From the NCBI RefSeq assembly GCF_033097365.1, contig NZ_AP028461.1, forward strand, positions 1,612,001 through 1,676,000: a stretch of DNA of 64,000 bases, read 5' to 3'. Each line of letters begins with the position of its first letter. The stretch's first letter is position 1. The translations under genes were made by a program, and so were the position numbers. This stretch comes from Actinoplanes sichuanensis. GTDB taxonomy: Bacteria > Actinomycetota > Actinomycetes > Mycobacteriales > Micromonosporaceae. The notes beneath the pieces are model-generated. The model saw only the letters and a program-made list of their open reading frames with translations, was not told the origin of the DNA and did not search any database. This document shows, in pieces, positions 42,966 to 50,906 of the stretch.

Positions 42966-44129
42966 GTGACCGCTGGGCCCGCCTCGGCCACCCGGCCGCA
43001 CAACCGCAAGCAGTTGATCGTCGAGGCGGCCGGGCAGGTCTTCAGCGAGCGTGGCTATCACGCGGCCTCGATGGAGGAGATCGCCGCCGGCGTCGGGATC
43101 AGCGCGGCCGCGCTCTACCGCCACTTCCCGAACAAGTACGCGCTGTTCGCCGAGTGCGCGAACATCATGGTCGACCGGCTCGTCGCGGCCCTCGACGAGT
43201 GGCCCCCGGAGGCCGCGCTGCCCGATGTGCTGGCCGCGCTGGCCCGGGTGACGGTCGCGCACCGGGCTTCCGGCGGGCTGTACCGGTGGGAGGCCCGCTA
43301 CCTGGACCGCGACGACAGGCGGCTGCTGCGGGCGAAGTTCGGGCAGGTGGTGGGACGGGTCACCGAGCTGGTGGGCCGCGAGTTCCGGCTGCCCGAGGAG
43401 GGCTTGCGGGCGGTGGCGGCGCTCGGGGCGATCGGCTCGGTCACCATGCACCACACGTCGATCGCGCAGCGCCGGGTCGAGGAGATGCTCGTCGCGTCGG
43501 CGCTCCGGGTCGCGGCGACCGATCCGGCGGCCGCCGCCGGCAGTGCCGGGCTGGTCGAGCTGCCCGCGCAGCCGGTCCCGCGAACCCGGCGGGCGGAGAT
43601 CCTGGCGGCGGCGATTCCACTGTTCGCCCGGGACGGGTTCGCCAACGTGACGAACGGGCAGATCGCGCAGGCGGTGGGGCTCGCCCCGTCGGCGATCTAC
43701 CGGCACTATCCCGGCAAGGTCGACATCCTGGTCGCGGCGTGTCTCCAGGCGGCCGGGCTGCTGGCCCAGGCGGTCGATCGCAGCCTGCACCAGGCGACCG
43801 ATCCGCGCTCGGCGGTGGTGGCGCTGACCGCGGCCTATGTCGCGTACAGCTTCGAGCACAACGCCCTGACGAGCGTCGCCGAGGCGGAGATCGTCGGGCT
43901 GCCGCCGGATCTCCAGCGACCGTTGATCCTCGCCCAGCGGGAACACATCGCCGTCTGGGAACAGCAGTTGCGCCTGGCCCGCCCGGACCTCGACCGCCGC
44001 CAGGCCCGCCTGCTGGCCCATGCCGGCCTGGGCGTGGTGGTCGAGGCCGGCCGTGCCCTGCGCTGGCGCGACACCCCGGCCAACCGAGACGCGGTCACCG
44101 CCCTGGTGATGGGCGCCCTGGGCACCTAG
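42966..44129 (+). CDS. Double-domain TetR regulator (two HTH units in one chain)
   Basis: A 387-residue regulator made of two TetR units in tandem. The first helix-turn-helix is near residues 13-55 (IVEAAGQVFSERGYH, SMEEIAAGVGISAAALYRHF). The second is near 205-250 (ILAAAIPLFARDGFA, NVTNGQIAQAVGLAPSAIYRHY). Such fusions can bind DNA as a pseudo-dimer. GTG 42966 is preferred over a TTG at 42915, and a 13-codon ATG frame (42928-42969) ends by overlapping this GTG. The target is unknown. Confidence 0.85.
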   Translation: MTAGPASATRPHNRKQLIVEAAGQVFSERGYHAASMEEIAAGVGISAAALYRHFPNKYALFAECANIMVDRLVAALDEWPPEAALPDVLAALARVTVAHRASGGLYRWEARYLDRDDRRLLRAKFGQVVGRVTELVGREFRLPEEGLRAVAALGAIGSVTMHHTSIAQRRVEEMLVASALRVAATDPAAAAGSAGLVELPAQPVPRTRRAEILAAAIPLFARDGFANVTNGQIAQAVGLAPSAIYRHYPGKVDILVAACLQAAGLLAQAVDRSLHQATDPRSAVVALTAAYVAYSFEHNALTSVAEAEIVGLPPDLQRPLILAQREHIAVWEQQLRLARPDLDRRQARLLAHAGLGVVVEAGRALRWRDTPANRDAVTALVMGALGT

Positions 44130-44205
44130 ACCGTCGCCCGGCGCCTCCCGCGCCGCGCTCGGTCTTGCCGCGCTGCGCTTGCCCCGTCCCTCCGCACCTA
44201 CCCAC

Positions 44206-44243
44206 CCCTCCGCGATCTTGGCAGCCCACAAGATCGCGGAGGG
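44206..44243. terminator. Perfect 15-bp stem-loop terminator
   Basis: CCCTCCGCGATCTTG (44206-44220) pairs exactly with CAAGATCGCGGAGGG (44229-44243), with an 8-nt loop. It lies between the convergent double-TetR gene (ends 44129) and rubber-oxygenase gene (ends 44253) and would serve both directions. Confidence 0.85.
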
Positions 44244-44252
44244 TCCTGGGGG

Positions 44253-45479
44253 TCAGGTTCCGGCGCGGTTGCCGGTCGGGATGGTGATCGGGGTGTACGT
44301 GGGTGAGGTGCCGTTGTTCAGGAACAGCATCGCCAGACCGCGGATGAACCGGTCGAACAGCGAGAACGTGGTCGGGATGATCGGCGACAGCCCCTCGCGG
44401 AACGCCACGTACGCCGGCCAGCCCACCTCGATGACCGTGCGGGAGGCGTAGTCGCGCGGCAGTTTCAGCCAGTCACCGACCTTGTCACCGAGCAGGTATC
44501 GGGCGAACTCACGCTGGAAGCCCCGGGTCACGCCCAGGTCGACCGCCGAGGTCAGGTTGAGCAGGATGTCGGCCAGGTCGATGCCCTCCGGGGTCGGCGC
44601 CATCAGCGGGGTCAGCGCGTAGGCCGACTGGGCCTTCGCGGCCGCCCACGACGCCGGGATGAAGTCGTCACGCACGCCCAGCAGGTGCAGTGCCACCTGC
44701 CACATGTGCAGGAACGCCTCCTCCTCGGCGGCCGACATCCGGATGCCCCAGGACTTCAGCTTCCCGTACACGAACGTCCCGAGACTGTGGAACGTGATCA
44801 GGATGTCGCCGTTGCTGATCGGGATGAAGTCCTGATCGTCGGTGACCGCCCGCCAGTGCGACGACTGCGGCAGCAGGTGCCGGACCGCGGCGTGGGTGAG
44901 GCGGGTCTTGTTCGACGTGACGACGAAGTGACCGGTCGGCTTGAACGCGTCGAGGGCGCTTAGATCGTACCCATATGTGAAGGTCTTGGCCGCTCTTGAT
45001 TTCATCACGGCCCCGCCCTCGGACCAGTACACGTTGCGGGCCTCGCGCGGGATGACCGTGCTCATGATGCCGCTGCCGAGGCCGTAGAGCAGGAACAGAT
45101 ACATGCTCATGCGCTTGTTGAACTGGGCGGCCCGGTCGAGTTTGGTCTGGTCGGCCCAGGACGGCAGTCGATTGTGCGTCTGCATCCAGGTGGTGAGGGC
45201 GGCCGGGACGCCGGCGGGCAGCGCGTCGCCGTTGTCGACCCACGACTCGAACGCGGTGTTGACCGCCGGGATCTGCCCGTTCTGCAGGAGCGAGGCGAGC
45301 AGTGGGTCGGTCTCGTCGTCCCAGACGCCCCACGGGTCGGTGATCGTGTCGGTCGCGGCGATCGAGCCGGCCGACGACCACGCCCAGGCCTTGGACGGGT
45401 CTGCCACGCCGGCCAGGCCGAGTGCGGCACCCAGAGTCAGAACGCTTCTTCTACTGAGATTTTGCATTCGCTTACCCAC
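44253..45479 (-). CDS. lcp: Latex clearing protein, rubber oxygenase (Lcp)
   Basis: A 408-residue Tat-exported protein (SRRSVLTLGAALGLAG). It matches the Lcp/DUF2236 family of b-type haem dioxygenases that cleave the double bonds of poly(cis-1,4-isoprene) outside the cell. Counted from GTG 45479, Glu146 (IPREAR), Arg162, Lys165, Thr166 (KSRAAKTFTYG) and the haem-ligand candidate His196 (TRLTHAAVRH) reproduce, with a constant offset of two, the residues I recall for Streptomyces K30 Lcp (E148, R164, K167, T168, H198). The length of about 407 also fits. ATG 45467 is an alternative start. It stands alone, bounded by two hairpins. Confidence 0.85.
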   Translation of the reverse strand: MGKRMQNLSRRSVLTLGAALGLAGVADPSKAWAWSSAGSIAATDTITDPWGVWDDETDPLLASLLQNGQIPAVNTAFESWVDNGDALPAGVPAALTTWMQTHNRLPSWADQTKLDRAAQFNKRMSMYLFLLYGLGSGIMSTVIPREARNVYWSEGGAVMKSRAAKTFTYGYDLSALDAFKPTGHFVVTSNKTRLTHAAVRHLLPQSSHWRAVTDDQDFIPISNGDILITFHSLGTFVYGKLKSWGIRMSAAEEEAFLHMWQVALHLLGVRDDFIPASWAAAKAQSAYALTPLMAPTPEGIDLADILLNLTSAVDLGVTRGFQREFARYLLGDKVGDWLKLPRDYASRTVIEVGWPAYVAFREGLSPIIPTTFSLFDRFIRGLAMLFLNNGTSPTYTPITIPTGNRAGT

Positions 45480-45612
45480 TTCTCGGACGGCGGCTCATGC
45501 TGGGCTTCGAGCATGTTTCAAAGTTCGTCAGTGTGTGATTTCCCATTAACATAGCGACCCTTGAGCGCATCGGCAAGGCTGGATGTTCGGGCGGTCCGTG
45601 GCCACAACCAAG

Positions 45613-45661
45613 CCGGCTCTCGGTGCTGTCTCAACGGGCGTGAGACGGCACTGAGAGCCGG
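45613..45661. terminator. Large imperfect hairpin upstream of lcp and downstream of the MFS gene
   Basis: CCGGCTCTC (45613-45621) pairs with GAGAGCCGG (45653-45661), and pairing continues inward (GTGC/GCAC, GTCTCA/TGAGAC) with two mismatches. It lies between the lcp start (45479) and the 3' end of the MFS gene (45774), so it probably terminates the latter. Confidence 0.7.
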
Positions 45662-45677
45662 TCGGGACGGGGTCGGT

Positions 45678-45792
45678 GTGGTCGGCGGGACGGGATGGAG
45701 GGGCCGGCGGGACAGGGCCGGGGGTGGTCAGCGGGGCAGGGCCGGAGTGGTCAGCGGGACAGCGTCGGGGTGGTCAGCGGGACAGGGCCGGG
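45678..45792. repeat. 23-bp tandem repeat array (5 units)
   Basis: There are five 23-bp units at 45678, 45701, 45724, 45747 and 45770. The last three are almost identical (GTGGTCAGCGGGRCAG...). The last unit covers the stop codon and final codons of the MFS gene (stop at 45774-45776), so the array extends outward from the gene's 3' end. Confidence 0.85.
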
Positions 45793-46943
45793 GTGGTCGA
45801 GCGGCGCAGCGTCGTCGCGGCCACCGTGGCGATCGCGAGCAGGGTCAGCACGGTGATCATCGCGGCGCGCAGGCCGTAGTGCTCGCCCAGGAAGCCGAGC
45901 GCCGGCGGCCCGACCAGGAAGGCCACATAACCGGCGGTGGCGACCAGCGAGACCCGGGCGGTCGGGTCGTCGCCCGAGTCGCCCGCGGCCGACAGTGCGA
46001 CCGGGAAGCCGAGCGCCGAACCCAGACCCCACAGCAGTACCGCGGCGCCGGCCACCATCTGGTTGTCGACGAAGACGACCAGGGCCACGCCGATCGCGCC
46101 GATCACGGCACTGGCGGCCAGCACGGTGGCGCGACCGTAACGTTTCAAAAAGACGTCACCGGTGAACCGGCCGATCGTCATGGCGGCGGCGAACACCACG
46201 TACACCGCCGAGCCGAGCGCCGGGTCGACGCCGTGACCGTCCACCATGATCAGTGGCAGCCAGTCGTTCGCGGCGCCTTCGGCCAGGGCCATGGCCAGCA
46301 CGATCGCGCCGATCAGCAGCAACACCGGGTCGCGCCAGACCGGTGCGCCCTTCGCCTCCGCCGTCGCCTGCCGCCCGACACCGGACGGCAGGCGACTCGC
46401 CGCGACCAGCGCCACCGGGACGCTGACCAGCCCGATCAGGGCGAGATGCCAGACCACCGGGAACTCGACCGCGGTGAGGACCATGCCGATCGCCGCGCCG
46501 ACGACCGTGCCGAGGCTGAAGAAGCCGTGCATGGTCGGCAGTACCGGCCGCTCCAGGAGGCGCTCGACGTCGGCGCCCTCGATGTTCATGGCGACCTCCC
46601 CGCCGCCCATGCCGATCCCGAACAGGAACAGCCCGGCCGCGACCAGTGCGCTCTGGTGCAGCGCGGCACCCGCCCCGATCACCGGGATGCTCAGTGTGGT
46701 GGCGACGATCCCGACGGTCGCGACCGGCCGGGTGCCGAAGCGGGTGACCAGTGCGCCCGAGCCGAGGATGCCGATCATCGAGCCGACCGAGATGCCGAAC
46801 AGGATCAGGCCCATCTCGGCGGTCGAGGCGCCGAGCAGGTCACGGATGTCCGGGGTGCGGGTCACCCACGACGAGATGCCGAGGCCGGGCAGGAAGAAGA
46901 GCGCGAACAGCGCGATTCGGCGGTGGGTGATGCTGTGTTCCAT
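45774..46943 (-). CDS. MFS transporter
   Basis: A 389-residue membrane protein with about 12 helices of the major facilitator superfamily (ALFALFFLPGLGISSWVTRTPDIRDLLG; FGIGMGGGEVAMNIEGADVERLLERP). The latter block is typical of FucP/YbjJ-like transporters that may export or import small solutes. ATG 46943 follows AGAGAGGG. It is divergent from a TetR gene with a dyad between. Its 3' end, encoding TTPALSR, is built from the 23-bp repeat. Confidence 0.85.
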   Translation of the reverse strand: MEHSITHRRIALFALFFLPGLGISSWVTRTPDIRDLLGASTAEMGLILFGISVGSMIGILGSGALVTRFGTRPVATVGIVATTLSIPVIGAGAALHQSALVAAGLFLFGIGMGGGEVAMNIEGADVERLLERPVLPTMHGFFSLGTVVGAAIGMVLTAVEFPVVWHLALIGLVSVPVALVAASRLPSGVGRQATAEAKGAPVWRDPVLLLIGAIVLAMALAEGAANDWLPLIMVDGHGVDPALGSAVYVVFAAAMTIGRFTGDVFLKRYGRATVLAASAVIGAIGVALVVFVDNQMVAGAAVLLWGLGSALGFPVALSAAGDSGDDPTARVSLVATAGYVAFLVGPPALGFLGEHYGLRAAMITVLTLLAIATVAATTLRRSTTPALSR

Positions 46944-46957
46944 GGTTACCCTCTCTA

Positions 46958-46979
46958 AGTGCGTACGAACGTACACACT
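46958..46979. promoter_or_regulatory. TetR operator-like dyad
   Basis: AGTGCGTACGA ACGTACACACT is a 22-bp dyad matching at 9 of 11 pairs, centred on GTACG-AA-CGTAC. It lies between the divergent MFS gene (start 46943) and TetR gene (start 47045). Confidence 0.65.
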
Positions 46980-47044
46980 TTTCAAGGATCCCTAGAATGG
47001 GCCGAACCGGCAGTGCTTCTGCCGTGGGCCGCGAGGAGGATCAC

Positions 47045-47602
47045 ATGGGCGGAGCACGCCGGGTCGCCAACGATCCGTTGCGTAAGCAGCGCATCCTCGA
47101 CGCGACTCTGAACGTCATCGCCCAGCACGGGGTGCACGGCACCACTCACCGCCGGATCGCCGGGGAGGCGGGGGTGCCGCTCGGCTCGCTCACCTACCAC
47201 TTCGACTCGCTCGGCGACATCATCGAGCAGGCGTTTGCGCGGATGGCCGAGTCGATGTCCGAGCGCTACCACGCGGCCCTCACCGCGGCGCCCGACCAGG
47301 CCGCCGCCTGCGCGGCGGTCACCGACCTGATCTGCGGCGAGGAATACGCGACACCCCGCGAGCTGACCCTCCTTCACGAGATGTACGCCTACGCCAACCA
47401 CAACGGCACCGTCGCCGAGACGCTGCGGCAGTGGCTGCGCCGCAGCCGGGCCAGTCTGGCCCGACACTTCTCCGAGCGGGCGTGCCGCGCCGTCGACGCG
47501 CTGATCGAGGGCTGGCCCATGCACCAGGCATGGGAGGGTGAGCCGCTCGACCGGGACCTGGTCCGCGAGACGGTCACGGCCGTGGCCGAGCGGCTCCGCT
47601 GA
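47045..47602 (+). CDS. TetR family regulator of the adjacent MFS gene
   Basis: A 185-residue repressor; the helix-turn-helix is at ~15-58 (ILDATLNVIAQHGVHG, THRRIAGEAGVPLGSLTYHFDSLGD). ATG 47045 follows the strong GAGGAGG; an in-frame start at 46997 is less likely. Its C-terminal domain is of the TetR_C_6-like kind often seen beside MFS genes. It probably binds the dyad at 46958-46979. It is convergent with the esterase gene (1-bp gap). Confidence 0.9.
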   Translation: MGGARRVANDPLRKQRILDATLNVIAQHGVHGTTHRRIAGEAGVPLGSLTYHFDSLGDIIEQAFARMAESMSERYHAALTAAPDQAAACAAVTDLICGEEYATPRELTLLHEMYAYANHNGTVAETLRQWLRRSRASLARHFSERACRAVDALIEGWPMHQAWEGEPLDRDLVRETVTAVAERLR

Positions 47603-47603
47603 G

Positions 47604-49265
47604 CTAGCGTCCGAGTCCTTTCAGGTAGGTGGTCAGCGCACCGGCCAGTAGCTGGTGGTCACGAGCCGACGGGTGCCAGTCGCAGCCGAGCAGGTCCAGG
47701 CCCAGGGCCGCGTTGTCGTAGTGCAGCGAACTCACCCGGCGATCGCCCGCGGCGTTACGCTCGGCGACCACGGCCTGCACCGAGTCGGCCAGCGCCGTGG
47801 TGTTCCACATCGACGGATACGTCAGCACGAATTGGGTGCGCTGGCCGTACCGCTGCCTGAGTTTTTGCAGGAAATCGAGGTAGGCGGCCCGGAAATCGGC
47901 GGCGAGGGCAGCCTCGTCGGGCCATTTCTCGCCCGCGTGCACCGGCGTGGAGAAATCGTTGATACCCAGGCCGATCACCACGGTCTGTGGTTTCCATGTC
48001 GCCGGGCGGACCCAACTCGCCTCGTCGGCCGCCTGCAGGACCCGGTCGTAATAGGTGCGGTAGTCGACGGTGGGGTTGCCGCCGTCGTAGTTGCGGACCA
48101 TGCCCATACCGGACCAGGCGTTGAGCTGGTAGTCGGCGCCGAGCGCGCTGGCGGTGAGAGCGCCGAACGTCTGGTCGGCGTTGGAGTTGCGGTCGATGCC
48201 CGTCGCGCTGCAGTCGCGCCCGGCCGACACGTTGCCGTAGCCGGCGGTCCACGAGTCGCCGATGAATTCGATCTGTCGGCTGCGGGCCGTCGGTTTGCCG
48301 AGCAGGTCACCGGTGAACCCGCCGAACTGCCCCGGCGTCCAGGGGCTCTCGGTCCGCTTGGCCAGCCGGACGGTGTGCACGCCCGGTTTCAGGTCGCGGA
48401 TCCAATGGGTGGTCCGCCCCGGCGTGACCAGGGTGGCCGCGGTCCGGCCGTCGATCTGCACCTCGTAGTCGTTGATCGCGTCGTCGAGCACGATCCCGAC
48501 GCTCGTCCCGCGGAACCGGCTCTCGAAGTAGACACCGGGCCATGTGTAACGCACGCCCGAGTCACGGTCGTCGACCCGCCCGACGGTGTGCACACCGGCC
48601 AGCGCCCGCGCGTGCGGTGCGACGGCCCGGCCGGTGACCGGCGAGATCTTGCCCGAGCAGAGGCCGTTCTCGCGAAGCGTGGTAGCGATCTGCGGGATCG
48701 CCGCCACCGTGTTCGGTGGCCAGTCGTGCAGCAGGATCACGTCGCCGTCGCGGAGTCGGGCGACGGCCGCCACGATCTGCTCGACCGAGGCGTTGTCCCA
48801 GTCCTTCGCGTCGACGTCGGCGTTGATCTCGGTGAGGCCGAACCGTTTCTCGACCGTTCGCAGCGCGTCGTTCGTGTCCAGGTAGGGCGGCCGGAACAGG
48901 GTCGGCGTCACGCCGGTCACCTGCCGGACGATCGCCTGGGTGCGGGAGATCTGGGCGGCCTGCTCGGCCTCCGGGAGTTGGGTCATGAACGGGTGGTCCC
49001 AGCTGTGGTTGCCGATCCACATGCCGGCCGCGACCTGGGCCTTGGCAAGCGCCGGGTCGGCCTCGACGTTCTGGCCGGTGTTGAACATGGTGGCCCGCAG
49101 CCGGGCCTTGCGCAGCGCGTCGAGCAGGGCCTGGGTGTTGCCGGGCGTGGGACCGTCGTCGAAGGTGAGCCCGACGTATCCGGAGCAGGAACGGCCGGCG
49201 TCGGCGGGCGCGGGGGCGACGATCACCAGGGCGGTGGCGGCGATGAGGGCGGCGAGGTGCTTCAT
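47604..49265 (-). CDS. Secreted CE4-CE2 carbohydrate esterase fusion
   Basis: A 553-residue exported enzyme (signal AALIAATALVIVAPAPADA). Residues ~28-200 are a polysaccharide deacetylase (CE4): LTFDDGP with Asp36/37, HSWDHP metal ligands, RPPY, and ILLHDWPP. Residues ~235-553 are a CE2-type unit: a jelly-roll region (WPGVYFESRFRGTSVGIVLD), then an SGNH hydrolase with Ser in FIGDSWTAGYGN, GLGINDFS, and His in CDWHPS. Both active sites look complete, so the protein may remove acetyl groups from xylan or glucomannan by two mechanisms. ATG 49265 follows AGAAGGG. A perfect CebR-type box sits 13 bp upstream. Confidence 0.88.
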   Translation of the reverse strand: MKHLAALIAATALVIVAPAPADAGRSCSGYVGLTFDDGPTPGNTQALLDALRKARLRATMFNTGQNVEADPALAKAQVAAGMWIGNHSWDHPFMTQLPEAEQAAQISRTQAIVRQVTGVTPTLFRPPYLDTNDALRTVEKRFGLTEINADVDAKDWDNASVEQIVAAVARLRDGDVILLHDWPPNTVAAIPQIATTLRENGLCSGKISPVTGRAVAPHARALAGVHTVGRVDDRDSGVRYTWPGVYFESRFRGTSVGIVLDDAINDYEVQIDGRTAATLVTPGRTTHWIRDLKPGVHTVRLAKRTESPWTPGQFGGFTGDLLGKPTARSRQIEFIGDSWTAGYGNVSAGRDCSATGIDRNSNADQTFGALTASALGADYQLNAWSGMGMVRNYDGGNPTVDYRTYYDRVLQAADEASWVRPATWKPQTVVIGLGINDFSTPVHAGEKWPDEAALAADFRAAYLDFLQKLRQRYGQRTQFVLTYPSMWNTTALADSVQAVVAERNAAGDRRVSSLHYDNAALGLDLLGCDWHPSARDHQLLAGALTTYLKGLGR

Positions 49266-49277
49266 CGGCATCCCTTC

Positions 49278-49291
49278 TGGGAGCGCTCCCA
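49278..49291. promoter_or_regulatory. CebR-type operator (perfect 14-bp palindrome)
   Basis: TGGGAGCGCTCCCA is identical to the known binding site of CebR, the LacI-family repressor of cellulose/cellobiose genes in Streptomyces. It lies 12 bp before the start of the CE4-CE2 esterase gene, so the enzyme is probably induced by cello-oligosaccharides. Confidence 0.85.
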
Positions 49292-49334
49292 TGTCGGTGG
49301 CGGAGGGAGGCTCATCCGTTGATGAATGTCGATG

Positions 49335-50213
49335 CTATCGCGTGGCGGCGGGAACGGGGCGCTGCACCGGCTCCACGGTGGGGAGCCGCCTGCGCTGCCG
49401 TGCCGCGGTCCACCGCTTCTCGACGAGCGCGCAAACCCCCGCCAGGCTCATCCCGATCATCAGTCCGAACGCCGTCCCCAACAGCGGCGAATCGGAGAAC
49501 GCCATGCCACCGAGCCGGCCCAGTCCGATCACATAGATCGCCCAGCCCACGCTCGCGAACGTGCTGTAGAGCGAGAACCGGCCGATCGGCATCCCCACCG
49601 AGCCGGACATCATGCCGGTCGCCGTCCGCCCATACGGCAGGAACCGTCCCACCAGGATGGTCACCGCCCCATAGCGCCGGAACGCGCCCTCCGCCCGCCT
49701 CCGGGCCGCCGCCAGCTTGCCCGCTCCCGCGCCCGTCAGTCGGCCCTCGCGCATCCAGCCGCCCGCACTTCTCCAGCCTGCGCCTCGCCGGCCGGTCGCG
49801 CTTCTCCAGCCTGCACTTCGCTGGCCGGTCGCGCTTCTCCTGTGGCCCGCGGTCCTCTGCCCGCGCGCGTTTGTCTGGCCGCCCGCGGTCTTCTGGCCGC
49901 CGCCGTCCATTCGGCCGCCCGCGGTCTTCTGGCCGCCGCCGTCCATTCGGCCGCCTGGTCGACGGCCCGTGTTCATGCGGTTGCCCGCCTTTCGGCCGAG
50001 CACACAGGACACCCGATCACCGGCGATGCCACCGGCCACGACGACCGCCACGAGAGCCGGCAGATGGGGCGACCCGGTCGCCGACAGGGCGCCCAGGCTG
50101 ATCACCACCGTCTCGGACGGCACGATCGGAAAGAACCCGTCCACCGTCACGGCCACGAAGACGATCACATAGAGCCACGGCGAGCAGATCAGTGGCATCA
50201 GGTGATCCATCAT
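49335..50213 (-). CDS. DedA family membrane protein with in-frame repeat insertion
   Basis: A 292-residue DedA/SNARE-associated protein; the family functions in lipid flipping and membrane homeostasis. The N-terminal half is typical (VDGFFPIVPSETVVISLGAL; AGGIAGDRVSCVLGRKAGN), as is the C-terminal half (RRYGAVTILVGRFLPYGRTATGMMSGSVGMP). Between them about 75 residues of Gly/Arg-rich repeats (TAGGRMDGGGQK twice, then SATGRRGAGWR-type units) replace the usual short loop. Typical DedA proteins are near 200-220 residues. The frame is kept, so the protein may still be made. ATG 50213 follows GGGGAGGA. Confidence 0.8.
   Translation of the reverse strand: MMDHLMPLICSPWLYVIVFVAVTVDGFFPIVPSETVVISLGALSATGSPHLPALVAVVVAGGIAGDRVSCVLGRKAGNRMNTGRRPGGRMDGGGQKTAGGRMDGGGQKTAGGQTNARGQRTAGHRRSATGQRSAGWRSATGRRGAGWRSAGGWMREGRLTGAGAGKLAAARRRAEGAFRRYGAVTILVGRFLPYGRTATGMMSGSVGMPIGRFSLYSTFASVGWAIYVIGLGRLGGMAFSDSPLLGTAFGLMIGMSLAGVCALVEKRWTAARQRRRLPTVEPVQRPVPAATR
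49768..49961. repeat. 33-bp and 36-bp tandem repeats inside the DedA gene
   Basis: Two 33-bp units (49768-49800, 49801-49833), a partial third, then two nearly identical 36-bp units (49890-49925, 49926-49961). All periods are multiples of three, so the reading frame of the DedA gene is preserved. Confidence 0.85.
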
Positions 50214-50394
50214 GCGTTCGTCGTCCTCCCCGTTGCGCCTGTCCTTGACCGTACGGGTCCCGGCGAAGCCATTGAATGGTGCCACCTCGCCGCTAGTGGT
50301 GGGGTTAGCACTACCTCTGCCGTGGAGATACGCCAGGAGCATGGTGTCGGTTCGACACTCTCCGTGGTTGATCGTCTTCGGTAGCCTCGCCGCA

Positions 50395-50769
50395 ATGACG
50401 ACCAGGACCACCCGATGGCTGACCCGCGCGGCCGCCGCATCGGTGATCGTGGGCGGCTGTCTGTGGAGCTTGAGCTTCGTCTTCATCCTGCTCTTCAAGG
50501 AGGAAGGACTGCTGCCTCCGGAGTGGCGCATCCCCGAGGTGCCGCCCCGCGTCGGCATCCTCGAGAACGACAAGGACTGCGGGTCTGGTGGCTGCTGGTG
50601 GCGGCTCACCCTGCGACCGCCGACCGGGATGTCGCCGGAGGAACTGAAACGACAGCTGGGCTTGGAGAAGGCGGAGGAGTTGCTGCCGACACTGACCGAT
50701 CCCGGATACGTGAGCCGCAGCGCCGAGATCCGGAACGGCGACGTGATCGTCCGCGTCAGGTACTCCTGA
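50395..50769 (+). CDS. Small membrane-anchored protein of unknown function
   Basis: A 124-residue protein with one N-terminal membrane helix (AAAASVIVGGCLWSLSFVFILLF), followed by an external ~85-residue domain containing a Cys pair (DKDCGSGGCWW) and a helical segment (SPEELKRQLGLEKAEELLP). The family is not recognised. ATG 50395 is the first start before the basic residues that precede the helix. It diverges from the DedA gene, and its stop codon lies in the first unit of a 21-bp repeat array. Confidence 0.6.
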   Translation: MTTRTTRWLTRAAAASVIVGGCLWSLSFVFILLFKEEGLLPPEWRIPEVPPRVGILENDKDCGSGGCWWRLTLRPPTGMSPEELKRQLGLEKAEELLPTLTDPGYVSRSAEIRNGDVIVRVRYS

Positions 50770-50906
50770 GTCAGAGGCAGGTATCCCTGAGTCAGGGGGT
50801 ATCTCTGAGCCCGAGGCAGGTGGCCCTGAGCCCGAGGCAGGTGGCCCTGAGCCCGAGGCAGGTAGCCCTGATCCCGAGGCAGGTAGCCCTGAAGCCGCGT
50901 CGGCTA
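50763..50906. repeat. 21-bp tandem array spanning two convergent stop codons
   Basis: There are seven units (six of 21 bp, one of 18 bp; 144 bp in all), core CCCTGAGCCCGAGGCAGGT. The first unit contains the TGA of the small membrane-protein gene, and the last contains the TAG of the convergent acetyltransferase. The 10-mer TACTCCTGAG occurs at both borders (50761-50770 and 50905-50914), as if the array had expanded between copies of one site. Confidence 0.88.

Noticed and set aside
44206..44243. 15-bp perfect inverted repeat as an operator
   Set aside because: It lies between two convergent gene ends, so a terminator role fits better than operator.
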